Positions 9,331 to 19,511 of a stretch of 64,000 bases of DNA are shown piece after piece. The DNA lies in NCBI RefSeq assembly GCF_017696205.1, contig NZ_JAAORD010000001.1, positions 124,001 to 188,000 of the forward strand. Direction: 5' to 3'. The translations under genes and the position numbers were made by a program. This DNA is from Prochlorococcus marinus XMU1402. Lineage in GTDB: Bacteria; Cyanobacteriota; Cyanobacteriia; PCC-6307; Cyanobiaceae. Position 1 is the first letter of the stretch. Each line of letters opens with the position of its first letter. The notes under the pieces were generated by a model. The model was not told the DNA's origin. It ran no database searches and was given only the letters and a program-made list of their open reading frames with translations.

Positions 9331-10077
9331 ATGGCTTTATCTAGTCAAACTAAAGAAACAATACTTGTCGCAGATGACGAAGCAAGTATTAGAAGAATTT
9401 TGGAGACGCGTCTCTCCATGATTGGCTACAAAGTTGTAACTGCAAGTGATGGTAAAGAAGCACTAAAGTTATTTAAGGATTACGAACCTGATTTAGTAGT
9501 TCTTGATGTCATGATGCCAAAGTTAGATGGTTATGGAGTTTGTCAAGAATTAAGGAAAGATTCTGATGTACCAATTGTTATGTTAACTGCATTAGGAGAT
9601 GTTGCAGATAGGATAACAGGGTTAGAATTAGGTGCTGATGATTATGTAGTAAAACCATTTAGCCCAAAGGAGTTAGAAGCAAGAATTAGGTGCGTTCTTA
9701 GAAGAATCGACAAAGAGCAAATTCCTGGTATGCCTAATTCAGGATTAATTTTGGTTACGGATATAAAAATTGATACAAATCGAAGACAAGTTTTTAAAAG
9801 TGATGAGAGAATTAGATTGACTGGTATGGAATTTAGTCTCTTAGAACTTTTGGTAAGTAGGTCAGGAGAGCCATTTAGTAGAGGAGAGATTCTGAAAGAA
9901 GTTTGGGGATATACTCCTGAGAGACATGTAGATACAAGAGTCGTAGATGTTCATATTTCAAGATTAAGATCCAAACTAGAGGCTGATCCAGCAAATCCTG
10001 AATTAATATTGACAGCACGGGGTACAGGATATCTTTTTCAACGGATTGTAGATATAGCTCCTTTTGATGGTAAATAA
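9331..10077 (+). CDS. rpaB: Response regulator RpaB (OmpR family)
   Basis: A 248-residue receiver plus winged-helix regulator. Phospho-acceptor D59 lies in VVLDVMMPKLDGYGVCQEL and K108 in VVKPFSPKELEAR; the output domain has RLTGMEFSLLELLVSRSGEPFSR and VWGYTPERHVDTRVVDVHISRLR, essentially the RpaB consensus. RpaB works with the histidine kinase Hik33/NblS and binds HLR1 sites to control high-light and photosystem genes; it is essential in cyanobacteria. Its TAA is directly followed by the plsX ATG with no gap, so the two genes are probably translationally coupled. This is the more conserved of the two OmpR regulators here. Confidence 0.96.
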   Translation: MALSSQTKETILVADDEASIRRILETRLSMIGYKVVTASDGKEALKLFKDYEPDLVVLDVMMPKLDGYGVCQELRKDSDVPIVMLTALGDVADRITGLELGADDYVVKPFSPKELEARIRCVLRRIDKEQIPGMPNSGLILVTDIKIDTNRRQVFKSDERIRLTGMEFSLLELLVSRSGEPFSRGEILKEVWGYTPERHVDTRVVDVHISRLRSKLEADPANPELILTARGTGYLFQRIVDIAPFDGK

Positions 10078-11496
10078 ATGGGGAAAGAATCAGCGCAAAA
10101 AATTAACAAATCCAGAGCTATTAGAAGATTAGTTATTTGGTATAAAAGAAATTCTGCTGTGACTTCTTTAGTAGATACTGCTACTAGTTCGGCAGCAACG
10201 GCTAGTAATGTTGCTGGTAATGTAGTTTCCGGTGCCGGATCTGTTGTAAGCACAGCTGGCAATGTTGCAAGTAATGTTGCTGGTAACGTTGCTGGTAATG
10301 TAGTTTCAAGCGCTGAATCTGTTGTAAATACTGCTAGTAGCGTAGTGTTAAATGCTAGTTCAATAGCTAAGAATACATTACAGCCATTAGTATTTGACCC
10401 TTTAAAAAGGCTGCAAAACAATGATAATATTTTAGATAAGGAAGAGGAATCTCAATCTAAAAGAATTTGGATTGCAGTTGATGGTATGGGTGGCGATTAT
10501 GCTCCGGGGCCAATACTCGAGGGTTGCCTCGAAGCGATCTGCAGATTTCCGATAAACATTAAGTTTGTTGGCAAAATTGATAAAGTTAAAAAATCAGCAG
10601 AAGAACTCGGTTTAATTGAATTACTTGAAAAAGAAATAGAAAATAATCGTCTTGAATTAATTGATAGTGGAGATCCTGTAGGAATGAATGAAGAAGCTAC
10701 TGCAGTTAGAAAAAAGAAAAATGCAAGTATAAATGTTGCAATGGATTTAGTAAGAAATAATAAAGCCCAAGCTGTTTACTCAGCTGGCAATTCGGGAGCA
10801 ATGATGGCTTCTGCCATATTTAGAATTGGAAGATTGAAAGGAATTGATAGACCTGCCATAGGCGCATTATTTCCTACAAAGGATCAAACTCGCCCTGTAT
10901 TAGTTCTAGATGTTGGTGCAAATACGGATTGTAAACCCTCTTATCTTCATCAGTTTGCTCTCCTAGGTAATATTTATGCAAAAGATGTTCTTCAAGTAAG
11001 GAAACCAAGAATTGGTCTTTTAAATATTGGAGAAGAAGAATGCAAAGGTAATGATTTATCTCTTAAAACATTTGAACTATTATCTAATGAAAAAAGTTTT
11101 GATTTTGGAGGTAATTGTGAAGGTCGAGATGTATTGTCAGGTAGTTTTGATGTAGTCGTTTGTGATGGTTTTACCGGAAATATATTATTAAAATTTCTTG
11201 AGTCTGTAGGTGGTGTCTTATTAGATATTTTAAGATCTGAGCTTCCAAGAGGAAGGCGAGGAAAAGTTGGTTCAGCTTTTTTAAAAAGTAATCTATTAAG
11301 AATAAAGAAAAGATTAGATCATGCAGAACATGGGGGTGCCTTATTACTTGGTGTAAACGGTATTTGTGTGATCGGCCATGGAAGCAGTAAGTCTTTATCA
11401 GTCGTAAGCGCCCTTCGTTTGGCTCATTCTGCAGTGAATCATAACGTGATGGAAAATTTAAATCAACTTCAAAAGCTTCAAGTTTTAAATTCATAA
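10078..11496 (+). CDS. plsX: Phosphate acyltransferase PlsX with long repeat-bearing N-terminal extension
   Basis: A 472-residue protein. The catalytic part starts near residue 129 (WIAVDGMGGDYAPGP) and has the usual PlsX motifs, including GAMMASAIFRIGRLKGIDRPA, DVGAN and VCDGFTGNILLK. PlsX makes acyl-phosphate from acyl-ACP for phosphatidic acid synthesis at the membrane. The first 128 residues are extra compared with typical bacterial PlsX (about 330-350 residues): a basic start (RAIRRLVIWYKRNS), then an Ala/Val/Ser/Asn-rich stretch containing two 26-residue tandem units (43-68, 69-94). This looks like an amphipathic helix, possibly for membrane binding (inference). It is coupled to rpaB and followed by fabH, fabD and plsC. 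Confidence 0.95.
   Translation: MGKESAQKINKSRAIRRLVIWYKRNSAVTSLVDTATSSAATASNVAGNVVSGAGSVVSTAGNVASNVAGNVAGNVVSSAESVVNTASSVVLNASSIAKNTLQPLVFDPLKRLQNNDNILDKEEESQSKRIWIAVDGMGGDYAPGPILEGCLEAICRFPINIKFVGKIDKVKKSAEELGLIELLEKEIENNRLELIDSGDPVGMNEEATAVRKKKNASINVAMDLVRNNKAQAVYSAGNSGAMMASAIFRIGRLKGIDRPAIGALFPTKDQTRPVLVLDVGANTDCKPSYLHQFALLGNIYAKDVLQVRKPRIGLLNIGEEECKGNDLSLKTFELLSNEKSFDFGGNCEGRDVLSGSFDVVVCDGFTGNILLKFLESVGGVLLDILRSELPRGRRGKVGSAFLKSNLLRIKKRLDHAEHGGALLLGVNGICVIGHGSSKSLSVVSALRLAHSAVNHNVMENLNQLQKLQVLNS
10204..10359 (+). repeat. Two tandem 78-base units inside plsX
   Basis: Imperfect direct repeat: 10204-10281 and 10282-10359, with period 78 bases (26 codons). Both copies encode a NVAGNVVSxAxSVVxxA pattern, and the segment GTTGCTGGTAATGTAGTTTC is identical in both. 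Smaller repeats of the NVAG/NVAS unit occur inside each copy, so the region probably grew by slippage or unequal exchange while staying in frame. Confidence 0.8.
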
Positions 11497-11550
11497 AACA
11501 TAATGCATCAAATTTATGTTTGACTTATATAAGTAACTAAAACAACTCTT

Positions 11551-12558
11551 TTGGAAGAAATAAAGTTTAACCAGATCGGAGTCTCATTTAAAGGAAGTGG
11601 AAGTTATGTACCCGATCAAATACTAACCAATCAAAAAATCAGTCAAAAGGTAGATACAAGTGATGAATGGATAAAATCTAGAACTGGCATCTCTGAGAGA
11701 AGAATTTCTAACTTAAAAGAAAATGTTACTGAAATGGGTTATGTAGCGGCACTTAATGCTATAAAAATGGCAAATTGGGATATTGAAACGATTGACTTGA
11801 TTATTTTGGCTACTTCTACTCCTAATGATTTATTTGGTTCTGCGCCATCTATTCAGGCTAAATTGGGGGCTGAGAACGCTGTAGCTTTTGATTTAACTGC
11901 AGCATGTAGTGGTTTTTTATTCTCTTTAGTAACGGCTACACAATACTTAAAAGGAGGTAGTTTTAAAAGGGCTATTGTTATAGGGGCAGATCAGTTATCA
12001 AGCTTTGTTGATTGGAATGATAGAAGAAGTTGTATTCTCTTTGGAGATGGCGCGGGTGCATTAGCAATTGAAGCCACAAATTTATTCGACAATTTCATTG
12101 GTTTTGATATGAGAACTGATGGAGAAAGGGGTTCTTTTCTTAATCTTCCATCAAAAAATAATAAGGATTCAATAGTTGATAACATTGATTTTTTAAGTGG
12201 AGGTTTTTCTTCAATTCAGATGAACGGTCAGGAAGTTTATAAATTTGCAGTTAGAGAAGTACCAATAATTCTTGAAAAATTATTTAGAACAACAAACTTT
12301 AGTTCTGATAAAGTTGATTGGCTTATATTGCACCAAGCTAATCAAAGAATCTTGGATTCTGTAGGAGACAGGTTGAAAATTTCTAAAGAAAAGATTCTCA
12401 GCAATTTAGAAAAATATGGAAATACATCGGCAGCAACAATTCCAATAATGATGGATGAGGCTATTAGAGATAATAGAATTAAACAAAATGATATTATTGC
12501 ATCAAGTGGTTTTGGTGCCGGGTTAAGTTGGGGTGCAGCCCTATTTAAATGGGGTTAA
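11551..12558 (+). CDS. fabH: 3-oxoacyl-ACP synthase III
   Basis: A 335-residue condensing enzyme that starts fatty acid synthesis by joining acetyl-CoA to malonyl-ACP. The catalytic triad is visible: C119 in DLTAACSGF, H261 in ILHQANQRI and N291 in YGNTSAAT. It starts at TTG (11551), as no in-frame ATG precedes the conserved N-terminal GVSFKGSGSYVPDQ. It lies 54 bases after plsX and 18 before fabD on the same strand, forming a fatty-acid initiation cluster. Confidence 0.96.
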   Translation: MEEIKFNQIGVSFKGSGSYVPDQILTNQKISQKVDTSDEWIKSRTGISERRISNLKENVTEMGYVAALNAIKMANWDIETIDLIILATSTPNDLFGSAPSIQAKLGAENAVAFDLTAACSGFLFSLVTATQYLKGGSFKRAIVIGADQLSSFVDWNDRRSCILFGDGAGALAIEATNLFDNFIGFDMRTDGERGSFLNLPSKNNKDSIVDNIDFLSGGFSSIQMNGQEVYKFAVREVPIILEKLFRTTNFSSDKVDWLILHQANQRILDSVGDRLKISKEKILSNLEKYGNTSAATIPIMMDEAIRDNRIKQNDIIASSGFGAGLSWGAALFKWG

Positions 12559-12576
12559 AAACAAAATAGGAAAATT

Positions 12577-13473
12577 ATGACAGTTGCATGGGTATTCCCT
12601 GGACAGGGTTCGCAAAAAATTGGAATGGCAAAAAAAATTGAAAATTTGCCAAACTCAAAAGATAGGTTTCATTATGCTTCTGAGATATTTGAAAGAAATT
12701 TATTTGAAATTTGTGAGTTAAGTTCTGAACCAACAAATCCTCTTATTGATTTAAATAACACAAGAAATACACAAATTTGTCTTTTTTTAGTTGAATCGAT
12801 TTTATTAGATGCATTAAAAGATAATGGATTTAAACCAAATTATGTTGCTGGGCATAGTTTAGGAGAAATCACTGCACTATATTGTGCAGATGTTTTTTCA
12901 TTCGAAGATTGTGTTTCACTAATCAAAGAAAGGTCTGAATTAATGGTCAATGCTGGAAAAGGATCTATGGCAGCAGTAATTGGTTTTGATAGAAATCAAC
13001 TTGATCTATTAGTACAAAAAATTGATGATATTGTAATTGCTAATGATAATAGCTCTTCCCAAGTTGTCTTATCAGGATCTACTGAAGCATTAGACAATTT
13101 ATCGAGAGAAATTTCTTGTAAAAGATTCTTGAAATTAAACGTTTCAGGTGCATTTCATTCACCATTTATGAATGAACCTTCATCGAAATTTTCTGAGTAT
13201 TTGAAACGGATTAAGTTTAATAATCCCTCTTTTCCAGTCATAAGCAATTGTGAACCTTCGCTTTGCAGCGATCCAAACGAGCTTAAAATTAGATTAGAAA
13301 AGCAAATGTGTAATGGTGTTAGGTGGCGAGAAACTATGGACTTAATGGCAAACAAAAGTGATCTTCATATTGTTGAAATTGGCCCTTCTAATGTACTTAG
13401 CGGTTTAGCAAAAAGACATCTTAAAGATGTAAAAATTTCTCAAGTTTCATTTTCTGATCAAATATCTTATTAA
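12577..13473 (+). CDS. fabD: Malonyl-CoA:ACP transacylase
   Basis: A 298-residue acyltransferase that loads malonate onto ACP for fatty acid elongation. It begins WVFPGQGSQ, has the nucleophile serine S94 in AGHSLGE, an arginine in the KERSELM stretch that holds the malonyl carboxylate, and a histidine in SGAFHSPFM. An AGGA sequence sits 7-10 bases before the ATG, a usable ribosome binding site. It lies between fabH and plsC. Confidence 0.96.
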   Translation: MTVAWVFPGQGSQKIGMAKKIENLPNSKDRFHYASEIFERNLFEICELSSEPTNPLIDLNNTRNTQICLFLVESILLDALKDNGFKPNYVAGHSLGEITALYCADVFSFEDCVSLIKERSELMVNAGKGSMAAVIGFDRNQLDLLVQKIDDIVIANDNSSSQVVLSGSTEALDNLSREISCKRFLKLNVSGAFHSPFMNEPSSKFSEYLKRIKFNNPSFPVISNCEPSLCSDPNELKIRLEKQMCNGVRWRETMDLMANKSDLHIVEIGPSNVLSGLAKRHLKDVKISQVSFSDQISY

Positions 13474-13478
13474 TTCAT

Positions 13479-14099
13479 ATGAAGAATGATATTTTTCAAA
13501 AATTAATCTATCAATTAGTTAGCAAGCTTTTTGTATTACCAATTTACAAATTTGTATTTAAAGGTCATTTAATAGGTAGAGACAACATTCCGCAAAAAGA
13601 TTCTTTTATAATGGTTTCTAATCATGGTTCTTTACTTGATCCTCCTTTGTTAGGCCATGCCCTTGGACGTAATATATCTTTTATGGCTAAGGCAGAGCTT
13701 TTTGATATTCCTTTTCTTGGCTTTATTATCAAGGCTTGTGGAGCATATCCTGTAAAAAGAGGAATTGCTGATAAAAATACTATTAAAACAGCATGTAAAA
13801 AATTATCAAATGATAATTGTATTGGAATTTTTATTGATGGCACGCGTCAAAAAAATGGTCGAGTTAATAAGCCCAAACAAGGTGCAGCATTATTAGCTTT
13901 TAAAAATCAAAAATTATTATTGCCTGTTGCAATAGTTAATTCACATAAACTAATAAGATTTAAATTTTTTATTCCTTTATTTACAAAAATAGTTATTAAG
14001 GTGGCAAAACCTGTCCAACCTCCACAAAGTTCATCAAGAGATGATCTAAATTCTGTAACAATTCAACTTCAAGATCAAATTAATAATTTGATTGGATGA
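13479..14099 (+). CDS. plsC: 1-acyl-sn-glycerol-3-phosphate acyltransferase
   Basis: A 206-residue PlsC-type acyltransferase that adds the second acyl chain to lysophosphatidic acid. The HxxxxD motif (H49, D54) is in SNHGSLLDPP, and the substrate-binding block FIDGTR is at 118-123. The N-terminal 30 residues are hydrophobic, suggesting peripheral or monotopic membrane attachment. It starts five bases after fabD, so the same transcript encodes PlsX, FabH, FabD and PlsC. It converges on tsaB. Confidence 0.92.
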   Translation: MKNDIFQKLIYQLVSKLFVLPIYKFVFKGHLIGRDNIPQKDSFIMVSNHGSLLDPPLLGHALGRNISFMAKAELFDIPFLGFIIKACGAYPVKRGIADKNTIKTACKKLSNDNCIGIFIDGTRQKNGRVNKPKQGAALLAFKNQKLLLPVAIVNSHKLIRFKFFIPLFTKIVIKVAKPVQPPQSSSRDDLNSVTIQLQDQINNLIG

Positions 14100-14103
14100 A
14101 TAC

Positions 14104-14757
14104 TTAGTTAATAGGAGAAATAGGGTAAAGCGGTAAAACTTTTTGCCAAGAATTTACATTTGTATTTAATAAACCTTTATTTGATAAATCTAATAGTTCT
14201 TTTAAATCTTTTTTATCATCATAAATAGCCTCAAAAAACAGTTCTTTACTTTCAAGCTCTTTAACAACTTTTGGTAAAACAGTTTCTCGAATGACTAGAT
14301 CGGAGGAGGTTTTTTTGTTATGACAAATATCATATTTACCTGCAATAAAACCCTTTCGTTTTAATTTTTTGTAAATCCAGAATGATTGTTTTTTTGTAAA
14401 GATATTATTTTTTGATGCAATTCTTTTTGCCATTATTTCAAATGAACTAAAACTGTCTAGAGGACAATTTATTTGTTGTGAGATAGTTCTTGCTAAAACT
14501 ACAATAAGTCGTGAAGCATTAAAATTTGCTGGCCCTAGGCTGACAGATACCTTATTTACTTTTTGTAATTTTTCTTGAGAAATGAATTTGTTAAGATCAT
14601 GAACTAAATTGTTGCAAAGGTCATTATCAAATTTCTTGATAAATAATTCATCAGATTCAAGGTTATTATTTTTTCTATACCCAAAGCCAAAAGAATTGTC
14701 TGTGCTATGAATCACTAATGTAATGTAATTTTCTTTTTGGTTGAGTTGATTTGTCAT
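14104..14757 (-). CDS. tsaB: TsaB-like protein (tRNA t6A synthesis), divergent
   Basis: A 217-residue protein of the ASKHA fold related to TsaB/YeaZ, which helps TsaD form threonylcarbamoyl-adenosine on ANN-decoding tRNAs. It keeps the N-terminal strand pattern with a substrate-like STDNSFGFGY, and a central SVSLGPANFNASRLIVVLAR at the place of the usual GPGSFTGLR signature, which is altered here. The region around PLDSFSSFEIMA matches the next conserved helix. The C-terminal half is lineage-specific. It lies nine bases after ycf34 on the same strand. The family call is probable rather than certain. Confidence 0.75.
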   Translation of the reverse strand: MTNQLNQKENYITLVIHSTDNSFGFGYRKNNNLESDELFIKKFDNDLCNNLVHDLNKFISQEKLQKVNKVSVSLGPANFNASRLIVVLARTISQQINCPLDSFSSFEIMAKRIASKNNIFTKKQSFWIYKKLKRKGFIAGKYDICHNKKTSSDLVIRETVLPKVVKELESKELFFEAIYDDKKDLKELLDLSNKGLLNTNVNSWQKVLPLYPISPIN

Positions 14758-14766
14758 CTATTACCT

Positions 14767-15018
14767 TTAAGCAGGTAATTCCATGCCTGGATTACACTTA
14801 GACCATTTTCCAAATTCGTTCTCAAAACTTTCACAAGATTGAACATCCCAATCAGTTTTATAATCACCATTATTATCTTTGAAAATATTGACATGAATGA
14901 ATGGTTTTTTTGCTTTAAAATCAGGTAGATCACAAATATGATCAACACCATGATTATTCTCAACATCATGATATGTGATACATCTATCAACCCATTTACA
15001 GTTGATGCAAATGCACAT
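14767..15018 (-). CDS. ycf34: Ycf34 family iron-sulfur-type protein
   Basis: An 83-residue plastid/cyanobacterial protein. I place the start at the ATG at 15018 (MCICINCKW), not at an upstream ATG at 15087, because the extra 23 residues are not family-like and would overlap cca. Cysteines at 2, 4, 7 and 13 (CICINCKWVDRC) plus later cysteines suit a metal or Fe-S site; Ycf34 has been linked to Fe-S binding and regulation of photosynthetic electron transport in cyanobacteria. It is followed by tsaB after nine bases and diverges from cca with 14 bases between starts. Confidence 0.9.
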   Translation of the reverse strand: MCICINCKWVDRCITYHDVENNHGVDHICDLPDFKAKKPFIHVNIFKDNNGDYKTDWDVQSCESFENEFGKWSKCNPGMELPA

Positions 15019-15032
15019 AATTAATAAATAAA

Positions 15033-16250
15033 ATGAAAAGAAGCATTCCCAATGATCATACACTAATAATTGATGAATTAGAAACAAGTATAAAATTACA
15101 TAATTTGAATTCTATATTAGGTTTTTTACCTAAAGGATCATATTTGGTAGGTGGATACATAAGGGATATTATTTTGGGAAGAGATAATGAAGAGGTAGAT
15201 GTTGATATTGTGGTACCTTCAAATGCAATTGAAATTGGGAAAAAGATTGCAGAAAATATTGGATCAAAATTTATAATTTTAGATGAAAAAAGAGAAGTAA
15301 TTAGAATTATTCTTAATCATATATATATAGATATTGCTAATCAGGTTTCATCTACGATTGAAGGAGATTTGTGCTCTAGGGACTTTTCGATTAATTCAAT
15401 TGCTTTTTTATTTGATAAGAGGTGTTTATTTGATCCATTAAATGGCATTAAAGATATAGAGGATTCTATACTAAGAACAAATTCTGAAATAAATTTATTA
15501 AATGATCCTTTACGAATATTAAGATGTTTTCGATTTGTTTCAGAATTCAATTTTAAAATTGATCTTAATTTAATTACGTTTATTAAAAAAAATAAAGGGA
15601 AATTATTTCTTGTTGCTGAAGAGAGGATTAATTATGAAATACAGAAAATAGTACATGGGGCAAATGCTCTTTATGCGGCTATTTTGATAAGAAAAATTAA
15701 TATATTTGGCCCTGCAAATTTATATGAAAATTCTTTTTTTTTGGATTTAAAGAAAATTAATTATGAAGAACTGAATCAGGAAGAAAAAAACAATTTTTTA
15801 CCATTATTTTTTATTTCCCAAATTTTAAATGTTGAATATCTAGAGAAACTTAAATTTAGTAAAGCTGAGATAAAAAAAATAAAGTTACTTCGAAAATGGC
15901 ACCTTTTTTTGAAGAACAAAAATATCAATCAGTTAAATGAAATAGATAGATTTAAATTACATCAAGAATTAGAAATGTTTCTTCCATCTTTTATTTTTTA
16001 TTTACCTCAAAATCTGCACTTCGATTGGCTAAACAGATGGCGTAATAAAGAAGATAAATTATTTCATCCCTCAAATTTAATTAATGGTGATGTAATTAAA
16101 AAAAATTTGAAAATAGATAATGGTCCTATCTTAGGAGAGCTTTTAGAGTATCTTTCAAAGGAGCTTGCATTTAAAAGATTAAATAATTTTGATGAAGCTA
16201 TTTATAAAGCAAAGCAATGGATTGAACAAAATGCGCCAAAATGTGATTAA
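15033..16250 (+). CDS. cca: tRNA nucleotidyltransferase (CCA-adding) / poly(A) polymerase family
   Basis: A 405-residue class II nucleotidyltransferase. The head domain has LVGGYIRDIILG (38-49) and the metal-binding pair D56/D58 in EVDVDIV, followed by RDFSINSIAF and DPLNGIKDIEDSILR motifs and an RCFRFVSEFNF segment. The C-terminal half is Lys/Asn/Phe-rich and less conserved. It would add or repair the CCA end of tRNAs, which fits tRNA-Asn here lacking an encoded CCA. Cyanobacteria can split CCA and poly(A) activities between paralogs, so exact specificity is uncertain. Confidence 0.88.
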   Translation: MKRSIPNDHTLIIDELETSIKLHNLNSILGFLPKGSYLVGGYIRDIILGRDNEEVDVDIVVPSNAIEIGKKIAENIGSKFIILDEKREVIRIILNHIYIDIANQVSSTIEGDLCSRDFSINSIAFLFDKRCLFDPLNGIKDIEDSILRTNSEINLLNDPLRILRCFRFVSEFNFKIDLNLITFIKKNKGKLFLVAEERINYEIQKIVHGANALYAAILIRKINIFGPANLYENSFFLDLKKINYEELNQEEKNNFLPLFFISQILNVEYLEKLKFSKAEIKKIKLLRKWHLFLKNKNINQLNEIDRFKLHQELEMFLPSFIFYLPQNLHFDWLNRWRNKEDKLFHPSNLINGDVIKKNLKIDNGPILGELLEYLSKELAFKRLNNFDEAIYKAKQWIEQNAPKCD

Positions 16251-16307
16251 ATACACATAGCTTAGTTTTGTTTAAAAGTTCAGACTTCAAAACCATTTTT
16301 AAAATTT

Positions 16308-16727
16308 ATGAGTATTCGTATTTACATTGGCAACTTACCACAAGGATTTAATTCAAAAGAATTTGATACACTTTTGAAATCAATTTCTGATTCGATTAGA
16401 TTTAAAGCAGTTTTAGATAAGGAAACTAAGGAATGCAGAGGGTTTGGTTTCGCAACAGCAAATAATGAAGAGAATGCTAATTTATTAATTCAAAAATTAA
16501 ATGGTTTTGAATTTAATGGTTCCAAACTAAGAGTCGAATTATCAGAAAAGAAAGATTCTGCATCAAATAAAAGAAATAGCGGAAACTTAAACAAGAATAA
16601 GAAGAGGAAAGATTTCAAGAAAATTGTGCATAGTGATGCACCTAATCTTGAGGCTCCCGATCCAAGATGGGCTGGAGAACTATCCAAATTAAAAGATTTG
16701 TTGGCTAATCAAAAGACGCCTGCTTAA
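16308..16727 (+). CDS. RRM-type RNA-binding protein
   Basis: A 139-residue protein with one RNA recognition motif. RNP2 is IYIGNL (5-10) and RNP1 is RGFGFAT (44-50). After the domain (about residue 82) comes a basic Lys/Asn/Ser-rich tail, then a short end with APDPRWAGELSKLKDLL. Cyanobacterial Rbp proteins bind RNA and several respond to cold, but most are shorter; the extended tail makes this a separate subgroup. It lies 57 bases after cca and converges directly on crtB (adjacent stops). The RNA target is unknown. Confidence 0.9.
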   Translation: MSIRIYIGNLPQGFNSKEFDTLLKSISDSIRFKAVLDKETKECRGFGFATANNEENANLLIQKLNGFEFNGSKLRVELSEKKDSASNKRNSGNLNKNKKRKDFKKIVHSDAPNLEAPDPRWAGELSKLKDLLANQKTPA

Positions 16728-17636
16728 TTATTTAATTCGAGAAATTAAAAAAGATATTGGGATCTCAAAAGCTTTGACTGAATTTTTTACAAAAGCTCTG
16801 TTATTAAAGACATCATAATCTAGCTTTTCAATAGAATCTAATATTCCTCTATAGAGCCGTAAAGATGTCCAAACGGGCCACCTTGCGTCAGAAGATAACC
16901 ACTTAATCCCATCTTCAGACTTTTGGAACCAATCTCGTGCCCTTATTAACTGAAAATTCATCAGCGCCCTCCACTGATTGTTGATTGCGCCTTCTAAAAG
17001 TTCTGCTTCAGAATAATTAAATTTTTTGATTTCATCTTGTGGAATATAAATCCTACCTCTTTGTCTATCTTCTCCAACATCTCTCAAAATATTTGTTAAT
17101 TGATTGGCTATTCCTAAAGCTATTGCTGCTTCTGAGGGGTCTGGCTTTGCACTCCAAGGAGCTGATGTATAAGCGCTATCAATTCCCATTACATTCTGAG
17201 TCATTAAACCTACAGTCCCTGCTACTCGGTAACAATAAAGTTTTAATTCATCAAAATCTTTGTATCTAAATTTATTAAGATCCATTCTTTGACCTTCTAT
17301 CATATCTAAATAAGGTTCAATACTTTGAGGATATTTTTCAATGGTATCTAATAAAACTGAATCTAATTCAGATTTAATTTTCCCTTTAAATACATTTTTC
17401 GTATTTTCTTCCCATGCATCTAAATTATCTGAAAGCTCATCTTGCGATTTAATTGATGCTTCTTCGCTATCCATTATTTCATCTGTTCTCCTGCACCATA
17501 CATAAATAGCCCATATAGCTTTTCTTTTTTCTAGTGGTAGTAGAAGAGTACCTAAGTAAAAGGTTTTAGCCCATAGTTGAGTTTCCTTACGGCATATTTC
17601 ATATGCTTTATCTAGTTGAGTAATTGAATTTTTCAA
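16728..17636 (-). CDS. crtB: Phytoene synthase
   Basis: A 302-residue squalene/phytoene synthase that joins two geranylgeranyl diphosphates into phytoene, the first carotenoid step. Both aspartate-rich motifs are present: D52-D56 (DEIMD) and D186-D190 in NILRDVGED. The only canonical start before the conserved LDKAYEICRKET segment is TTG at 17636. It follows crtP on the same strand with 39 bases between, so the two enzymes are probably co-expressed. Often called pys or psy in picocyanobacteria. Confidence 0.96.
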   Translation of the reverse strand: MKNSITQLDKAYEICRKETQLWAKTFYLGTLLLPLEKRKAIWAIYVWCRRTDEIMDSEEASIKSQDELSDNLDAWEENTKNVFKGKIKSELDSVLLDTIEKYPQSIEPYLDMIEGQRMDLNKFRYKDFDELKLYCYRVAGTVGLMTQNVMGIDSAYTSAPWSAKPDPSEAAIALGIANQLTNILRDVGEDRQRGRIYIPQDEIKKFNYSEAELLEGAINNQWRALMNFQLIRARDWFQKSEDGIKWLSSDARWPVWTSLRLYRGILDSIEKLDYDVFNNRAFVKNSVKAFEIPISFLISRIK

Positions 17637-17675
17637 AAAGTTTAGCTGAATTTTGGGAATTTTTATTAAATGTTA

Positions 17676-19115
<1,440 letters not shown>

Positions 19116-19163
19116 TTAAAGTTAGAACATAATAGCTTGTTTCGTTGATTATTTCTCAAAATT

Positions 19164-19511
19164 ATGGAAAAAATGCTTATAAAATCAACTACTCGTCATG
19201 TAAGAATTTTTACAGCCGAAGTAGTTGACAAAGAATTAAAATTTCACCCCAACAAACTTACTCTTGATTTAGATCCTGATAACGAATTTATTTGGAACGA
19301 AGATTCTTTGGCCAAAATAAATAATAAATTTAATGAACTAATAAACGAGAGAGCCGGAAAGGATTTAGATGATTATGAACTTCGGAAAATAGGATCAGAA
19401 ATTGAAGGCTTAATTAAATTTTTGCTTCAAAATGGCCAACTCACTTATAATCCTGATTGTAGAGTAATGAACTATTCAATGGGTTTACCAAAAACAAATG
19501 AAGTACTGTGA
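19164..19511 (+). CDS. ndhM: NDH-1 subunit M
   Basis: A 115-residue oxygenic-photosynthesis-specific subunit of the NAD(P)H dehydrogenase-like complex, which takes electrons from ferredoxin into plastoquinone at the thylakoid. The segments [26 protein letters not shown] and [10 protein letters not shown] match NdhM. No membrane helix, as expected for a peripheral-arm subunit. Its TGA overlaps the GTG of the next gene by four bases, so the two are probably translationally coupled. Confidence 0.95.
   Translation: MEKMLIKSTTRHVRIFTAEVVDKELKFHPNKLTLDLDPDNEFIWNEDSLAKINNKFNELINERAGKDLDDYELRKIGSEIEGLIKFLLQNGQLTYNPDCRVMNYSMGLPKTNEVL

Noticed and set aside
10038-10421. A 127-codon Thr/Leu-rich frame on the minus strand opposite the plsX repeats
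   Set aside because: Its repeats simply mirror the plsX tandem repeat in antisense, it covers the rpaB end, and it has no family likeness.
14754-14990. A 78-codon hydrophobic frame on the minus strand
   Set aside because: It is out of frame over Ycf34, which has clear family motifs. The frame is a shadow.
16490-16687. A 65-codon Leu/Phe-rich minus-strand frame in the RRM gene
   Set aside because: Antisense of the Lys/Asn-rich tail, which produces Leu/Phe runs automatically.
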